The translations under genes were made by a program, and so were the position numbers. A stretch of DNA of 64,000 nt from the NCBI RefSeq assembly GCF_000296215.2, contig NZ_CP013949.1, positions 2,597,501 through 2,661,500 of the forward strand, given 5' to 3'. Each line of letters begins with the position of its first letter. The stretch's first letter is position 1. Of this stretch, positions 42,132-50,898 are shown piece after piece. The notes below the pieces were generated by a model. That model worked only from the letters and a program-made list of their open reading frames with translations. It was not told the DNA's origin and did not search any database. The DNA is from Bradyrhizobium sp. CCGE-LA001 (GTDB lineage: Bacteria > Pseudomonadota > Alphaproteobacteria > Rhizobiales > Xanthobacteraceae).

Positions 42132-42866
42132 ATGTCGTTCTGGGCACGTCACCAAATCTTCGAGAAGAACTCGATCATCCTGATCGTTGGCATCCTCCTG
42201 GTGATCGCGATCGGCGGTCTCGTCGAGATCACCCCGTTGTTCTACCTCAAGAGCACGATCGAGGCGGTCGACGGCGTCAGGCCGTATACGCCGCTGGAGC
42301 TCGCCGGGCGCAACGTCTACGTCCGCGAGGGCTGCTATCTCTGCCACTCGCAGATGGTCCGGCCCCTGCGCGACGAGGTCGAACGCTACGGCCACTTCTC
42401 GCTCGCCGCCGAGAGCATGTACGATCATCCGTTCCAGTGGGGCTCGAAGCGCACCGGTCCGGACCTTGCCCGCGTCGGCGCCAAATATTCCGACGATTGG
42501 CACGTCACCCATCTGATCAACCCGCGCGCGATCGTGCCGCAATCGGTGATGCCCGGCTATCCGTTTCTCAGCAAGGCCGAGGTCGACCCGGACGCGACCG
42601 CCGGCGACATGCGCGCGCTCAGGACCGTCGGCGTCCCCTATAGCGACGAGCAGATCGCCAATGCCGCCACCGACCTGAAAGCCCAGGCCGATCCGGACAA
42701 TGCCGGCACTGAGGCCTTCACTAAGCGTTACGCCAAGGCGGTGGTGCGCAACTTCGACGGCAAGACCGGCACGCCGACCGAGATGGACGCGCTGGTCGCT
42801 TACTTGCAGATGCTTGGCACGCTGGTCGACTTCAAGCTCTACAACGAGAAAGCCAATCTTCGCTGA
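42132..42866 (+). CDS. fixO: FixO/CcoO, monohaem cytochrome c subunit of cbb3 oxidase
   Basis: A 244-aa protein with one N-terminal membrane anchor (about residues 14-35) and a periplasmic haem c site Cys68-x2-Cys71-His72 (REGCYLCHSQMVRP). A distal Met ligand is likely in SVMPGYPFL. It passes electrons from FixP to FixN. The start is 12 bases after the fixN stop. Confidence 0.97.
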   Translation: MSFWARHQIFEKNSIILIVGILLVIAIGGLVEITPLFYLKSTIEAVDGVRPYTPLELAGRNVYVREGCYLCHSQMVRPLRDEVERYGHFSLAAESMYDHPFQWGSKRTGPDLARVGAKYSDDWHVTHLINPRAIVPQSVMPGYPFLSKAEVDPDATAGDMRALRTVGVPYSDEQIANAATDLKAQADPDNAGTEAFTKRYAKAVVRNFDGKTGTPTEMDALVAYLQMLGTLVDFKLYNEKANLR

Positions 42867-42879
42867 GAAGGCATGAACG

Positions 42880-43044
42880 ATGAAAGCTATCCTGACAGTC
42901 CACAATGTCGCGTCCGAGCTGGTGACGACGATCTGGACACCGGTGTTCGTCGCGATCTTTCTCGCGATCATCGCCTACGCGTTTTGGCCCCGGAACAAGG
43001 CTGCGTTCGACGAGGCAGCGCACCTGCCGTTGCGGGAGGAGTGA
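42880..43044 (+). CDS. fixQ: FixQ/CcoQ, small membrane subunit of cbb3 oxidase
   Basis: A 54-aa protein (MKAILTVHNVASEL...LPLREE) between fixO and fixP, with one membrane helix (PVFVAIFLAIIAYAFWP) and a short polar tail. CcoQ stabilises the assembled oxidase. An overlapping longer frame from 42873 is a shadow. Confidence 0.95.
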   Translation: MKAILTVHNVASELVTTIWTPVFVAIFLAIIAYAFWPRNKAAFDEAAHLPLREE

Positions 43045-43050
43045 GAGATA

Positions 43051-43923
43051 ATGACCGATCATAGCGAAGTCGATGCCGTCACCGGCAAGTCCACGACCGG
43101 ACATGAATGGGACGGCATCAAGGAGCTCAACACGCCGCTGCCGCGCTGGTGGGTGATCTCGTTCTACCTCACCATCATCTGGTCGATCGCCTACTGGATC
43201 GTCTATCCGGCCTGGCCGCTGATCCAAAGCAATACCACGGGCGTGTTCGGCTATTCCTCGCGTGCCGACGTCGCGGTCGAGCTCGCTAATCTCGAGAAGA
43301 TCCGCGGCGACAAGATGGTGGCGCTGGGTGCCGCCTCGCTCGCGGACATCGAGAAGGCCCCGGCGCTGCTCGCGCTCGCCCGCGCCAAGGGCAAGACCGT
43401 ATTCGGCGACAATTGCGTGCCGTGTCACGGCTCCGGCGGCGCCGGCGCCAAGGGTTATCCGAACCTGAACGACGACGAGTGGCTGTGGGGCGGCACGCTC
43501 GACCAGATCATGCAGACCATCCAGTACGGTGTGCGTTCCGGCCACGCCAAGACCCATGAAGGCCAGATGCTCGCCTTCGGTAAGGACGGCGTGCTGAAAT
43601 CGGATGAGATCGTCACGGTCGCCAATTACGTGCGGTCGCTGGCGGGCCTTCCGACCCGCAACGGTTTCGATGCCGCCAAGGGAGAGAAGATCTTCGCCGA
43701 GAACTGCGCCGCCTGCCACGGCGATGGCGGCAAGGGCAACCAGGAGCTGGGCGCGCCCAACCTGACCGACAAGATCTGGCTCTATGGCTCGGACGAGGCG
43801 AGCCTGATCGAAACCATCGGCCAGGGCCGCGCCGGCGTCATGCCAGCCTGGGAGGGACGGCTCGATCCCGCCACCATCAAGGCGATGGCGGTCTACGTCC
43901 ACTCGCTCGGCGGCGGCAAGTAG
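43051..43923 (+). CDS. fixP: FixP/CcoP, dihaem cytochrome c subunit of cbb3 oxidase
   Basis: A 290-aa protein, the known Bradyrhizobium length. One membrane helix (about residues 34-52) is followed by two cytochrome c domains with sites Cys122-x2-Cys125-His126 (NCVPCHGSGG) and Cys219-x2-Cys222-His223 (NCAACHGDGG). It takes electrons from the cytochrome bc1 pathway and hands them to FixO. Starts 6 bases after fixQ. Confidence 0.97.
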   Translation: MTDHSEVDAVTGKSTTGHEWDGIKELNTPLPRWWVISFYLTIIWSIAYWIVYPAWPLIQSNTTGVFGYSSRADVAVELANLEKIRGDKMVALGAASLADIEKAPALLALARAKGKTVFGDNCVPCHGSGGAGAKGYPNLNDDEWLWGGTLDQIMQTIQYGVRSGHAKTHEGQMLAFGKDGVLKSDEIVTVANYVRSLAGLPTRNGFDAAKGEKIFAENCAACHGDGGKGNQELGAPNLTDKIWLYGSDEASLIETIGQGRAGVMPAWEGRLDPATIKAMAVYVHSLGGGK

Positions 43924-43962
43924 CGGATCTGCGACAGCGGGAGCGAACAAAAGTGCCCCCGT

Positions 43963-43976
43963 TTGAGCTGGATCAA
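43963..43976 (+). promoter_or_regulatory. FixK2 box of fixGHIS
   Basis: TTGAGCTGGATCAA matches TTGA-N6-TCAA exactly. It is centred 62 bases before the fixG ATG, so fixGHIS has its own FixK2-dependent promoter in addition to possible read-through from fixP. Confidence 0.88.
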
Positions 43977-44031
43977 CTGACGCAGCGGTGTCGGGTCTAG
44001 GTTTAATCGCACCTCTTGAAAAGTTTTGGCG

Positions 44032-45498
44032 ATGAACAAGACCGTGAACCCGAAAGACCTCACATCGGACGATGACTACGGACCACTCTACGCGGCGCGC
44101 AAGAAGGTCTATCCCCAGAGCGTCTCCGGTGCATTCCGCCGCATCAAATGGGGCCTGATGGCGGTCTGCCTCGGCGTCTACTATTTCCTGCCCTTCGTGC
44201 GCTGGAATCGCGGTTTCGGCGCTCCCAACCAGGCGGTGCTGATCGACCTTCCCAACAGCCGCTTCTACTTCTTCTTCATCGAGCTGTGGCCGCAGGAAGT
44301 CTATTACTTCACGGGCCTGTTGATCGTCGCCGCGGTGGCGCTGTTCCTGATGAACTCCATCGGCGGCCGCATCTGGTGCGGCTATCTCTGCCCGCAGACG
44401 GTCTGGACCGACCTGTTCTACGCGGTCGAGCGCCTGATCGAGGGCGACCGGCGCGAGCGCATGAAGAAGGACAAATCGTCCGACCCGATGAAGCTCGAGC
44501 GCATCTCCGAGATCGTGCTCAAGCACTCGATCTGGCTCTTGATCGCCTGGTGGACCGGCGGCGCCTGGGTGCTCTACTTCAACGACGCGCCGACGCTGGT
44601 GAAGGAGCTCGTCACCTTCCAGGCGCCGATGATCGCCTACATCTGGATCGGCATTCTCACCGCCACGACCTATCTGCTCGCCGGCTACATGCGCGAGCAG
44701 GTCTGCACCTATATGTGCCCGTGGCCGCGCATCCAGGCCGCGCTCACCGACGAATGGGCGCTCAACGTCACCTACCGCTACGACCGCGGCGAGAAGCGCA
44801 CGTCGGTGAAGAAGGCGGCCGAGCTGCGCGCGCTCGGCGAGCAGGTCGGTGATTGCGTCGACTGCTACCAATGCGTCGCGGTTTGTCCAACCGGCATCGA
44901 CATCCGCAACGGGCCGCAGATGGAATGCATCCAGTGCGGCCTCTGCATCGACGCCTGCGACAACGTGATGACCAAGATCGGCCGGCCGAAGCGGCTGATC
45001 GGCTACGACAACGACATCAACATCCAGCGCCGCCAGGAAGGCAAGGCGCCGGTCTACCGGATCGTCCGGGCCCGCACCATCGTCTACAGCGCGATCATCG
45101 TGGCCATCGGCGGTTTCATGACCTATACGCTCGCGACCCGTAGCCTGCTTGACGTCAACGTGCTGCATGATCGCAATCCAATCGCCGTCAAGCTCAGCGA
45201 CGGTTCGATCCGCAACGCCTACACGGTGCGCCTGTTGAACAAGAGCGGCTATGACCGCGTCATCGCCATCGACGCGCACGGCCCGGCCAACGCGACCGTC
45301 CACATCATCGGCGTCGATTCCGTGACGCCGGACAGGCCGATGATCGTGATCCCGCGCGACTCCACCAGCGAGCTGCGGCTGCTGGTCACCGCGCCTGCGG
45401 ACGACAATCCGCAGAAGTCGATTCCGGTCCGCTTCCACGTCACCGATATCGGGCTCGGCGAGGTCGCCTCCGCCACCGACAATTTCGTCTCGCCCTGA
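44032..45498 (+). CDS. fixG: FixG/CcoG, membrane iron-sulfur protein for cbb3 copper maturation
   Basis: A 488-aa protein with about five membrane helices and a bacterial ferredoxin domain. Two 4Fe-4S sets are visible: Cys275, 278, 281, 285 (CVDCYQCVAVCP) and Cys299, 302, 305, 309 (CIQCGLCIDAC). Extra membrane-side cysteines occur in WCGYLCPQ and CTYMCPW. A C-terminal periplasmic Ig-like domain follows the last helix. CcoG homologues reduce Cu(II) to Cu(I) for delivery to the oxidase. Starts at ATG 44032; a TTG two codons upstream is less likely. Confidence 0.95.
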   Translation: MNKTVNPKDLTSDDDYGPLYAARKKVYPQSVSGAFRRIKWGLMAVCLGVYYFLPFVRWNRGFGAPNQAVLIDLPNSRFYFFFIELWPQEVYYFTGLLIVAAVALFLMNSIGGRIWCGYLCPQTVWTDLFYAVERLIEGDRRERMKKDKSSDPMKLERISEIVLKHSIWLLIAWWTGGAWVLYFNDAPTLVKELVTFQAPMIAYIWIGILTATTYLLAGYMREQVCTYMCPWPRIQAALTDEWALNVTYRYDRGEKRTSVKKAAELRALGEQVGDCVDCYQCVAVCPTGIDIRNGPQMECIQCGLCIDACDNVMTKIGRPKRLIGYDNDINIQRRQEGKAPVYRIVRARTIVYSAIIVAIGGFMTYTLATRSLLDVNVLHDRNPIAVKLSDGSIRNAYTVRLLNKSGYDRVIAIDAHGPANATVHIIGVDSVTPDRPMIVIPRDSTSELRLLVTAPADDNPQKSIPVRFHVTDIGLGEVASATDNFVSP

Positions 45499-45517
45499 AG
45501 AAGAGCCGGAGTTCGCC

Positions 45518-46009
45518 ATGGGATCCGTCCCAAAGCCATTGACCGGAACAAAGGTCTTCCTGATGCTGGTCGCCTTCTTCGGCCTCGTGATCGGCGTCAA
45601 CGCCATCATGATGAAGCTCGCGATCGCGACTCTGCCCGGCACCGATGTCGACAGCCCCTATGCGGCAGGTCTCGTCTATGACCGCGAGATCTCGGCGGCG
45701 CAGGATCAGGCGCTGCGCAAATGGAAGGTCAACGCTTATGTCGAGCGCCATGGCGACGGCGGCGCCGTGCTTCAGGTCGAGGCACGCGATGCGAGCGGCC
45801 AGCCGATCACCGGACTGAAGTTCGGCGGCCGCCTGGAGCGGCCGACCGACAAGCGCGCCGATCTCGTCGTCGAGCTCACCGAGACCGGCATCGGCATCTA
45901 TCGCGGCCATGCCGCCGCCGTCGCGACTGGCCAATGGGACCTGGTGATCGAGGGCGAGGCACGGGGGACGCGCGTGTTCCTGTCGCGCAACCGCGTGATC
46001 CTGAACTGA
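45518..46009 (+). CDS. fixH: FixH/CcoH, cbb3 oxidase assembly protein
   Basis: A 163-aa protein with one N-terminal membrane helix (KVFLMLVAFFGLVIGVNAIM) and a periplasmic beta-sandwich domain (LQVEARDASGQPITGLKFGG read as strand pairs). FixH/CcoH associates with FixN and FixP during assembly. Located between fixG and fixI with 11-19 base gaps. Confidence 0.95.
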   Translation: MGSVPKPLTGTKVFLMLVAFFGLVIGVNAIMMKLAIATLPGTDVDSPYAAGLVYDREISAAQDQALRKWKVNAYVERHGDGGAVLQVEARDASGQPITGLKFGGRLERPTDKRADLVVELTETGIGIYRGHAAAVATGQWDLVIEGEARGTRVFLSRNRVILN

Positions 46010-46020
46010 AGGAATTCGCC

Positions 46021-48213
46021 ATGCACGTCACGCGGGATTTTTCGCACTACGTCCGGATGGCCGGCGAGGGTATCAGGCACATCGATCTCGCCGTCGAAGG
46101 CGTGCACTGCGCCGGCTGCATGGCCAAGATCGAGCGCGGTCTGTCTGCCATCCCCGACGTCACGCTGGCGCGCGTGAACCTCACCGACCGCCGTGTCGCG
46201 CTGGAGTGGAAGGCGGGCACGCTCGATCCTGCCCGCTTCATCGACCGGCTCGAAGAGCTTGGCTACAAGGCCTATCCGTTCGAGACCGAGAGCGCGGAGG
46301 TGGCGGAGGTCGCCGAATCCCGCTTCCTGCTGCGTTGCCTCGGTGTCGCTGCGTTCGCCACGATGAACGTCATGATGCTGTCGATCCCGGTGTGGTCGGG
46401 CAACGTATCGGACATGCTGCCGGAGCAGCGCGACTTCTTCCACTGGCTGTCGGCGCTGATCGCGCTCCCCGCGGCCGCCTATGCCGGCCAGCCGTTCTTC
46501 CGCTCGGCCTGGCGGGCGCTGTCGAACAAGACCACCAACATGGACGTGCCGATCTCGATCGGCGTCTGCCTCGCGCTCGGCATGTCCGTGGTCGAGACCA
46601 TCCACCACGCCGAACACGCCTATTTCGACGCGGCGATCATGCTGCTGACGTTCCTTCTGGTCGGTCGCGTCCTCGACCAGAACATGCGGCGGCGGACCCG
46701 CGCCGTGGCCGGCAACCTTGCCGCGCTGAAAGCAGAGACCGCGGCCAAATTCGTTGGTCCCGACGAGATCTCGCAGGTGCCGGTGGCGGCGATCCATCCC
46801 GGCGACATCGTGTTGCTGCGCCCCGGCGAGCGCTGCGCGGTCGACGGCACCGTGATCGAGGGACGGTCCGAGATCGACCAGAGCCTGATCACCGGCGAGA
46901 CGCTCTATGTCACGGCCGAAAAGGGCACGCCGGTCTATGCGGGATCGATGAACATATCGGGCACGCTGAGGGTGCGGGTCTCGGCTGCTTCCGAGGCGAC
47001 GCTGCTCGCCGAGATCACGCGGCTGCTCGACAACGCGTTGCAGGCGCGCTCGCGTTACATGCAACTCGCCGACCGCGCCTCGCGGCTCTATGCGCCCGTG
47101 GTGCATGCGGCCGCGCTGATCACCATTTTGGGCTGGGTCATCGCAGGTGCAGGTTGGCACGATGCGATCGTGAGCGGCGTCGCTGTCCTGATCATCACCT
47201 GTCCCTGCGCGCTGGGCCTTGCGATCCCTACCGTGCAGACGGTGGCCTCGGGCGCGATGTTTAGGTCGGGCGTGCTGCTCAATTCCGGTGATGCCATCGA
47301 GCGCCTTGCGGAGGCCGACCACGTCATCTTCGATAAGACCGGCACGCTGACGCTGCCGGACCTGGAAGTGATGAATGCGCCCGATATTCCCGCCGACATC
47401 TTCGAGCTCGCCGGACGCCTTGCGCTGTCGAGCCATCACCCCGTTGCCGCCGCGGTGGCGCAGGCGGCCGGTGCCAAGTCTCCCATCGTCGGCGCGGTCG
47501 AGGAGGCCGGGCAGGGCGTGCGCGCAACCGTGGACGGAATCGAAATCCGTCTCGGCCGGCCGTCCTTCTGTGGCGCGGAGGCGCTGGTCGCTGACGTGAC
47601 CCGCCTCGATCCCGAGGCTTCGGTCGTGGCCTTCAGCAAGGGCAGCGCAAGATTCATCCTGTCCGTGCGACAGGGCCTGCGACCGGACGCGCAGGCCGTG
47701 ATCGCGGCGCTGAAGGCGCGCAATATCGGCATCGAGATCCTCTCCGGCGACCGCGAGCCCGCGGTGAGGGCGGCCGCCCACGCGCTCGACATCCCCGAAT
47801 GGCGTGCCGGCGTCACCCCTGCCGACAAGATCGCGCGGATCGAGGAGTTGAAGCGGCGCGGCGCAAAAGTGCTGATGGTCGGCGACGGCATGAACGATGC
47901 TCCGTCGCTGGCGGCGGCCCATGTTTCGATGTCGCCGATCTCCGCCGCGCATCTCAGCCAGGCAACCGCCGATCTCGTCTTCCTGGGACGGCCGCTCGCT
48001 CCCGTGGTCGCAGCCATCGATTCCGCGCGCAAGGCGCTGCATCTGATGCGTCAGAACCTCTGGCTTGCGATCGGCTACAACGTTCTCGCCGTGCCGGTCG
48101 CGATCAGCGGCGTGGTGACGCCCCTGATCGCGGCGGCCGCCATGAGCGGATCGTCGATCCTGGTGATGCTCAATTCGTTGCGGGCGCGCAGCGCTTCGCG
48201 GGAGATCGCGTGA
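46021..48213 (+). CDS. fixI: FixI/CcoI, copper-exporting P1B-type ATPase for cbb3 assembly
   Basis: A 730-aa protein from ATG 46021. The N-terminal heavy-metal domain has Cys30 and Cys33 (EGVHCAGCMAKIE). The membrane metal site is CPC at 394-396 (IITCPCALGLAIPT), the phosphorylated Asp438 is in FDKTGTLTLPD, and the nucleotide domain has SSHHPVAAAV and GDGMNDAPSLAAA. It pumps Cu(I) to the periplasm for insertion into FixN. Its stop codon overlaps the fixS start (GTGATGG), giving translational coupling. Confidence 0.96.
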   Translation: MHVTRDFSHYVRMAGEGIRHIDLAVEGVHCAGCMAKIERGLSAIPDVTLARVNLTDRRVALEWKAGTLDPARFIDRLEELGYKAYPFETESAEVAEVAESRFLLRCLGVAAFATMNVMMLSIPVWSGNVSDMLPEQRDFFHWLSALIALPAAAYAGQPFFRSAWRALSNKTTNMDVPISIGVCLALGMSVVETIHHAEHAYFDAAIMLLTFLLVGRVLDQNMRRRTRAVAGNLAALKAETAAKFVGPDEISQVPVAAIHPGDIVLLRPGERCAVDGTVIEGRSEIDQSLITGETLYVTAEKGTPVYAGSMNISGTLRVRVSAASEATLLAEITRLLDNALQARSRYMQLADRASRLYAPVVHAAALITILGWVIAGAGWHDAIVSGVAVLIITCPCALGLAIPTVQTVASGAMFRSGVLLNSGDAIERLAEADHVIFDKTGTLTLPDLEVMNAPDIPADIFELAGRLALSSHHPVAAAVAQAAGAKSPIVGAVEEAGQGVRATVDGIEIRLGRPSFCGAEALVADVTRLDPEASVVAFSKGSARFILSVRQGLRPDAQAVIAALKARNIGIEILSGDREPAVRAAAHALDIPEWRAGVTPADKIARIEELKRRGAKVLMVGDGMNDAPSLAAAHVSMSPISAAHLSQATADLVFLGRPLAPVVAAIDSARKALHLMRQNLWLAIGYNVLAVPVAISGVVTPLIAAAAMSGSSILVMLNSLRARSASREIA

Positions 48214-48380
48214 TGGAGATCCTGGTCATCCTGGTCCCGCTGGCGCTCATGCTCGGCGGTGCCGGTCTCGTCGCCTTCCTCTGGTCGCTCCGCAGCGGCC
48301 AATACGACGATCTCGACGGCGCCGCCTGGCGCGCCATTGCCGACGACGAGCCGCCGCAGGAAGCACCAGCCAAGCGCTAG
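48213..48380 (+). CDS. fixS: FixS/CcoS, small cbb3 oxidase maturation protein
   Basis: A 55-aa protein with one membrane helix (ILVILVPLALMLGGAGLVAFLW cut at both ends) and the FixS-typical SLRSGQYDDLDGAAWR tail. CcoS is needed for cofactor insertion into the oxidase. Its stop codon overlaps that of the convergent MFS gene by three bases. Confidence 0.95.
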   Translation: MEILVILVPLALMLGGAGLVAFLWSLRSGQYDDLDGAAWRAIADDEPPQEAPAKR

Positions 48381-49579
48381 CGCTTCAAGTCGATTGTAAG
48401 CAGCGCTGCGACGACGAGGGCAAAACCGACGCCTGCCACGCAAGCCTGCCAGCCGAAGGCGTCGAACAACCGTCCCAGTACGGAGGTGCCGACGAGGCCA
48501 CCGCAGAAATAGCAGGCGAGATAGGTGCCGCTGGCGATGCCGCGGTTGTCGTCGGCGGTCTGCCCGACGAAGCCAGTGGCGGACGCTTGCGCGAAGAACG
48601 TGCCGATACCGACCAGAACCATCCCCGCCAGCACCGCGCTCAGGTGCGGCGACAGCATCAAGGGCAGGCCTATTCCGGCCACGGCGAGCGAACCCCAGAT
48701 CGTCGGCCGCGGTCCGAGGCGAGCTGCGACCCTGCCCGCCAGCAATGTCGTGACCACCGAGGGCAGGAATACGATGTAGACCAAGCCAAGCCCCATCATG
48801 CCGAGGGAGAGCGGCGGTCGGACCAGCACGAAATTGACGAAGGTGAACGTGCCGATGAAGGCGAACAGGATGCAAAAGCCGATGCCATAGGCGGCGCGCA
48901 GTCGTCGATCACGCCAATGCGCGAACATCACGGCGAGCGGAGACGCTGTCGCCGTCATCGCATGCATCGGCTTGACGCGTTTGATGGTGCAATAGACCAG
49001 CGCCGCGCCGGCTAGATTGAGGGCGGCGAAGACGTAGAAGTTCCACGCGAGGCCAAGACCGTCGGCGACGGCCGCCGAGACCAGTCGGCCAATGAGGTTG
49101 CTGGCGACGTTTCCGGTGATGTAGGCGGCGAACGCGCCGCCTGCGTCTATCGCGCTGCATTGCTCGCCGAGATAGGCCAGGGTCAGTGCGAAGGCCGAGG
49201 CCATGCACAAGCCTTGTGCGACACGAAGAATGGTGAAGACCGCTAGATTGGGAGCGGTCGCCAGCAGGCCCGTGGGGATCGCCAGAAGCAGAAGACTGAA
49301 CAGGATACCGGTCCGGCGGTTGATATGCGGGCTCAGAATGCCGACGACGAGGCTGGCTGCGGCCATGCCGAAGGTGCTGGCATTGACGGCGAAACCCATC
49401 GCGGCCGGGGTGACGCCGTAATGCCGCGTCAGAGACGGCAGGATCGCCTGGGTGGCGAACAGGTCGACGACGGTCAGGAACGCAGTTAGGCCAATCACGA
49501 GCGAGCGTAGCGCCAGTCCCGGCGAGTGCGCTTCCGGCATCACCGCGGCTGCTTTGATGGATGAGGAAAGGTTGGTCAT
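48377..49579 (-). CDS. MFS transporter, YnfM/Bcr-type arabinose or drug efflux-like
   Basis: A 400-aa protein with 12 membrane helices from ATG 49579 (GGGAGC eight bases upstream). Helix 1 to 2 reads VVDLFATQAILPSL, followed by GVTPAAMGFAVNASTFGMA, and motif A is replaced by SPHINRRTGILFSLL. This arrangement resembles the YnfM subgroup of drug-resistance MFS proteins. Substrate unknown. A 10-bp inverted repeat lies 21 bases upstream of the start. Confidence 0.85.
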   Translation of the reverse strand: MTNLSSSIKAAAVMPEAHSPGLALRSLVIGLTAFLTVVDLFATQAILPSLTRHYGVTPAAMGFAVNASTFGMAAASLVVGILSPHINRRTGILFSLLLLAIPTGLLATAPNLAVFTILRVAQGLCMASAFALTLAYLGEQCSAIDAGGAFAAYITGNVASNLIGRLVSAAVADGLGLAWNFYVFAALNLAGAALVYCTIKRVKPMHAMTATASPLAVMFAHWRDRRLRAAYGIGFCILFAFIGTFTFVNFVLVRPPLSLGMMGLGLVYIVFLPSVVTTLLAGRVAARLGPRPTIWGSLAVAGIGLPLMLSPHLSAVLAGMVLVGIGTFFAQASATGFVGQTADDNRGIASGTYLACYFCGGLVGTSVLGRLFDAFGWQACVAGVGFALVVAALLTIDLKR

Positions 49580-49599
49580 GGCGTTGCTCCCGTGACCTA

Positions 49600-49630
49600 T
49601 CATTCCGGGCGGCTTTGCGACCCGGAATGA
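49600..49630. repeat. Inverted repeat TCATTCCGGG / CCCGGAATGA
   Basis: A perfect 10-bp stem with an 11-base loop, 21 bases upstream of the leftward MFS start. The sequence type recurs as an interspersed repeat in Bradyrhizobium; here it could also fold in the mRNA leader. Confidence 0.7.
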
Positions 49631-49676
49631 CGGAGGCCTGTAGCATGTGGCGCTTTTGTCGGGGCCGAGCGCGCGC

Positions 49677-49809
49677 CTCGTCCTTCGAGACGACCGCTTC
49701 GCCGTCTCCTCAGGATGAGGCTAAGCGACATCATGCCCGCAGAGGCTGCTGCCGCGCACGCGATCCTCATCCTGAGGAGTCCGCCTCAAGCGGGCGTCTC
49801 GAAGGATGG
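49677..49809. repeat. Inverted intergenic repeat, family D
   Basis: Outer arms CGTCCTTCGAGACG and CGTCTCGAAGGATG, with inner arms CCTCAGGATGAGG and CCTCATCCTGAGG, form a long nested hairpin between the MFS and cupin genes. Only one copy was seen in this window. Confidence 0.75.
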
Positions 49810-49819
49810 CCGCAACTCA

Positions 49820-50302
49820 CTACATGTGATGATCGTTAGGGTCCTTGCGGACGTCGCCGACATAGAGAATGACGGTTTCCTTGCCGGAGTTCTTCCACCA
49901 GTGCGAGGTGCCGAACACTTCGGGGCGGATGTCGCCGGCTTTATGCACGATCGGATCGACGCAGTTGGAGGCGTATTCGACGATCTCGCCCTGCTGCACG
50001 AAGATCAGGGCCGGGCGGTCGTCATGGCTGTGCCAGGGCACGATGCCGCCGGGCGCGATGGTCAGCTTGCGGAAGCGCAGTTCGCGGCCCTCGATGCGCG
50101 CCGGCTGCTTGCCGAGATCGATCGCGCCGAGCGTGACGTCGGTGACGCCGATCGGCTTGTGGTCGACCATTTGCTGTGCGTTCGACCTGATCTTGTCGGC
50201 GGGGCATTCGCCGGCGACGCCCGGTTGCGCCGACAGAGTCAATGCGCCGAGGATCGCAAGACCCGGCCAGATCGCGCGAGATGATGTGCGATGCTTGAGC
50301 AT
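49820..50302 (-). CDS. Exported cupin-domain protein
   Basis: A 160-aa protein with a good ribosome binding site (CAGGAGAC) and a signal peptide ending near GVAGE. The cupin motifs are visible: GGIVPWHSHDDRPALIFVQQG in parts (two His and the Glu-equivalent region), then GDIRPEVFGTSHWWKN with a third His. It probably binds a metal ion in the periplasm. Function unknown. Confidence 0.85.
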   Translation of the reverse strand: MLKHRTSSRAIWPGLAILGALTLSAQPGVAGECPADKIRSNAQQMVDHKPIGVTDVTLGAIDLGKQPARIEGRELRFRKLTIAPGGIVPWHSHDDRPALIFVQQGEIVEYASNCVDPIVHKAGDIRPEVFGTSHWWKNSGKETVILYVGDVRKDPNDHHM

Positions 50303-50538
50303 GGAAGTCTCCTGTGTTGGCCGCGACCGCGATAGTCGCCGGCTGTGGCAGAAGTGTCTTCGACGCGTTGCCCATGCTGAAATGCCCTTTCGCTCTCGGT
50401 GCGATAGCGTAGTGCTATGCCGATAGGCGGCGGCTATCGAACCGATGATGGATCGGCATTTTCGCTCGCGCGACTTCCGCCGTTCGATGGCAGGACGCCC
50501 GATTGGCGGGCGCTCACGTCAATCCGGAGGAGCATCCC

Positions 50539-50817
50539 ATGACGACATTGTCCAAGACCCTGATTGCCACTGCCGCGTTCGCTATCACGGCCACCTCGGC
50601 CTTCTCGCAAGCCACCTGGGATTTCAAGGCCCGCATGGCCTATGTCTATAGCGGGCCCGGCAAGATGTCGGCGATGGCCCCGGCCGAGAAGAACCACGAC
50701 GCCATGATGAAGAACGCCAAGAAGGTGCCCGACAACACCGTCTTCTTCATGGACAAGGGCACGCTGTACTCCACCTCGGGGCGGCTCGATCCGACCGGCA
50801 ATTTCTACGTGAACTGA
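50539..50817 (+). CDS. Small exported protein, unknown function
   Basis: A 92-aa protein from ATG 50539 with a strong ribosome binding site (CCGGAGGAGC). The signal peptide ends at TSAFSQ, leaving a mature chain of about 69 residues with KARMAYVYSGPGKMSAM, a Met/Lys-rich helix (NHDAMMKNAKKV) and TVFFMDKGTLY. I do not recognise the family beyond small Bradyrhizobium hypothetical proteins. A strong hairpin follows the gene. Confidence 0.8.
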   Translation: MTTLSKTLIATAAFAITATSAFSQATWDFKARMAYVYSGPGKMSAMAPAEKNHDAMMKNAKKVPDNTVFFMDKGTLYSTSGRLDPTGNFYVN

Positions 50818-50833
50818 ACCAGCCTTCGCGCAG

Positions 50834-50855
50834 CGGCCGCCCTTGCGGGCGGCCG
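50834..50855 (+). terminator. Stem-loop terminator after the small exported protein gene
   Basis: A perfect 9-bp stem (CGGCCGCCC / GGGCGGCCG) with a TTGC loop, 17 bases after the stop. There is no T-run, so efficiency is uncertain. Confidence 0.6.
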
Positions 50856-50898
50856 GACCGCGAAACTAGTATCCGTCCTCTGAACGCCGGAGCAGAAG

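Noticed and set aside
42873..43064. 63-aa frame starting at ATG 42873
   Set aside because: It overlaps fixQ out of frame; the fixQ frame from 42880 matches CcoQ in length, helix and position.
42832..48042. Very long minus-strand open frames (936 aa and 714 aa) opposite the fix genes
   Set aside because: The plus strand encodes well-known FixP, FixG, FixH and FixI with all their motifs; the antisense frames are GC artefacts.
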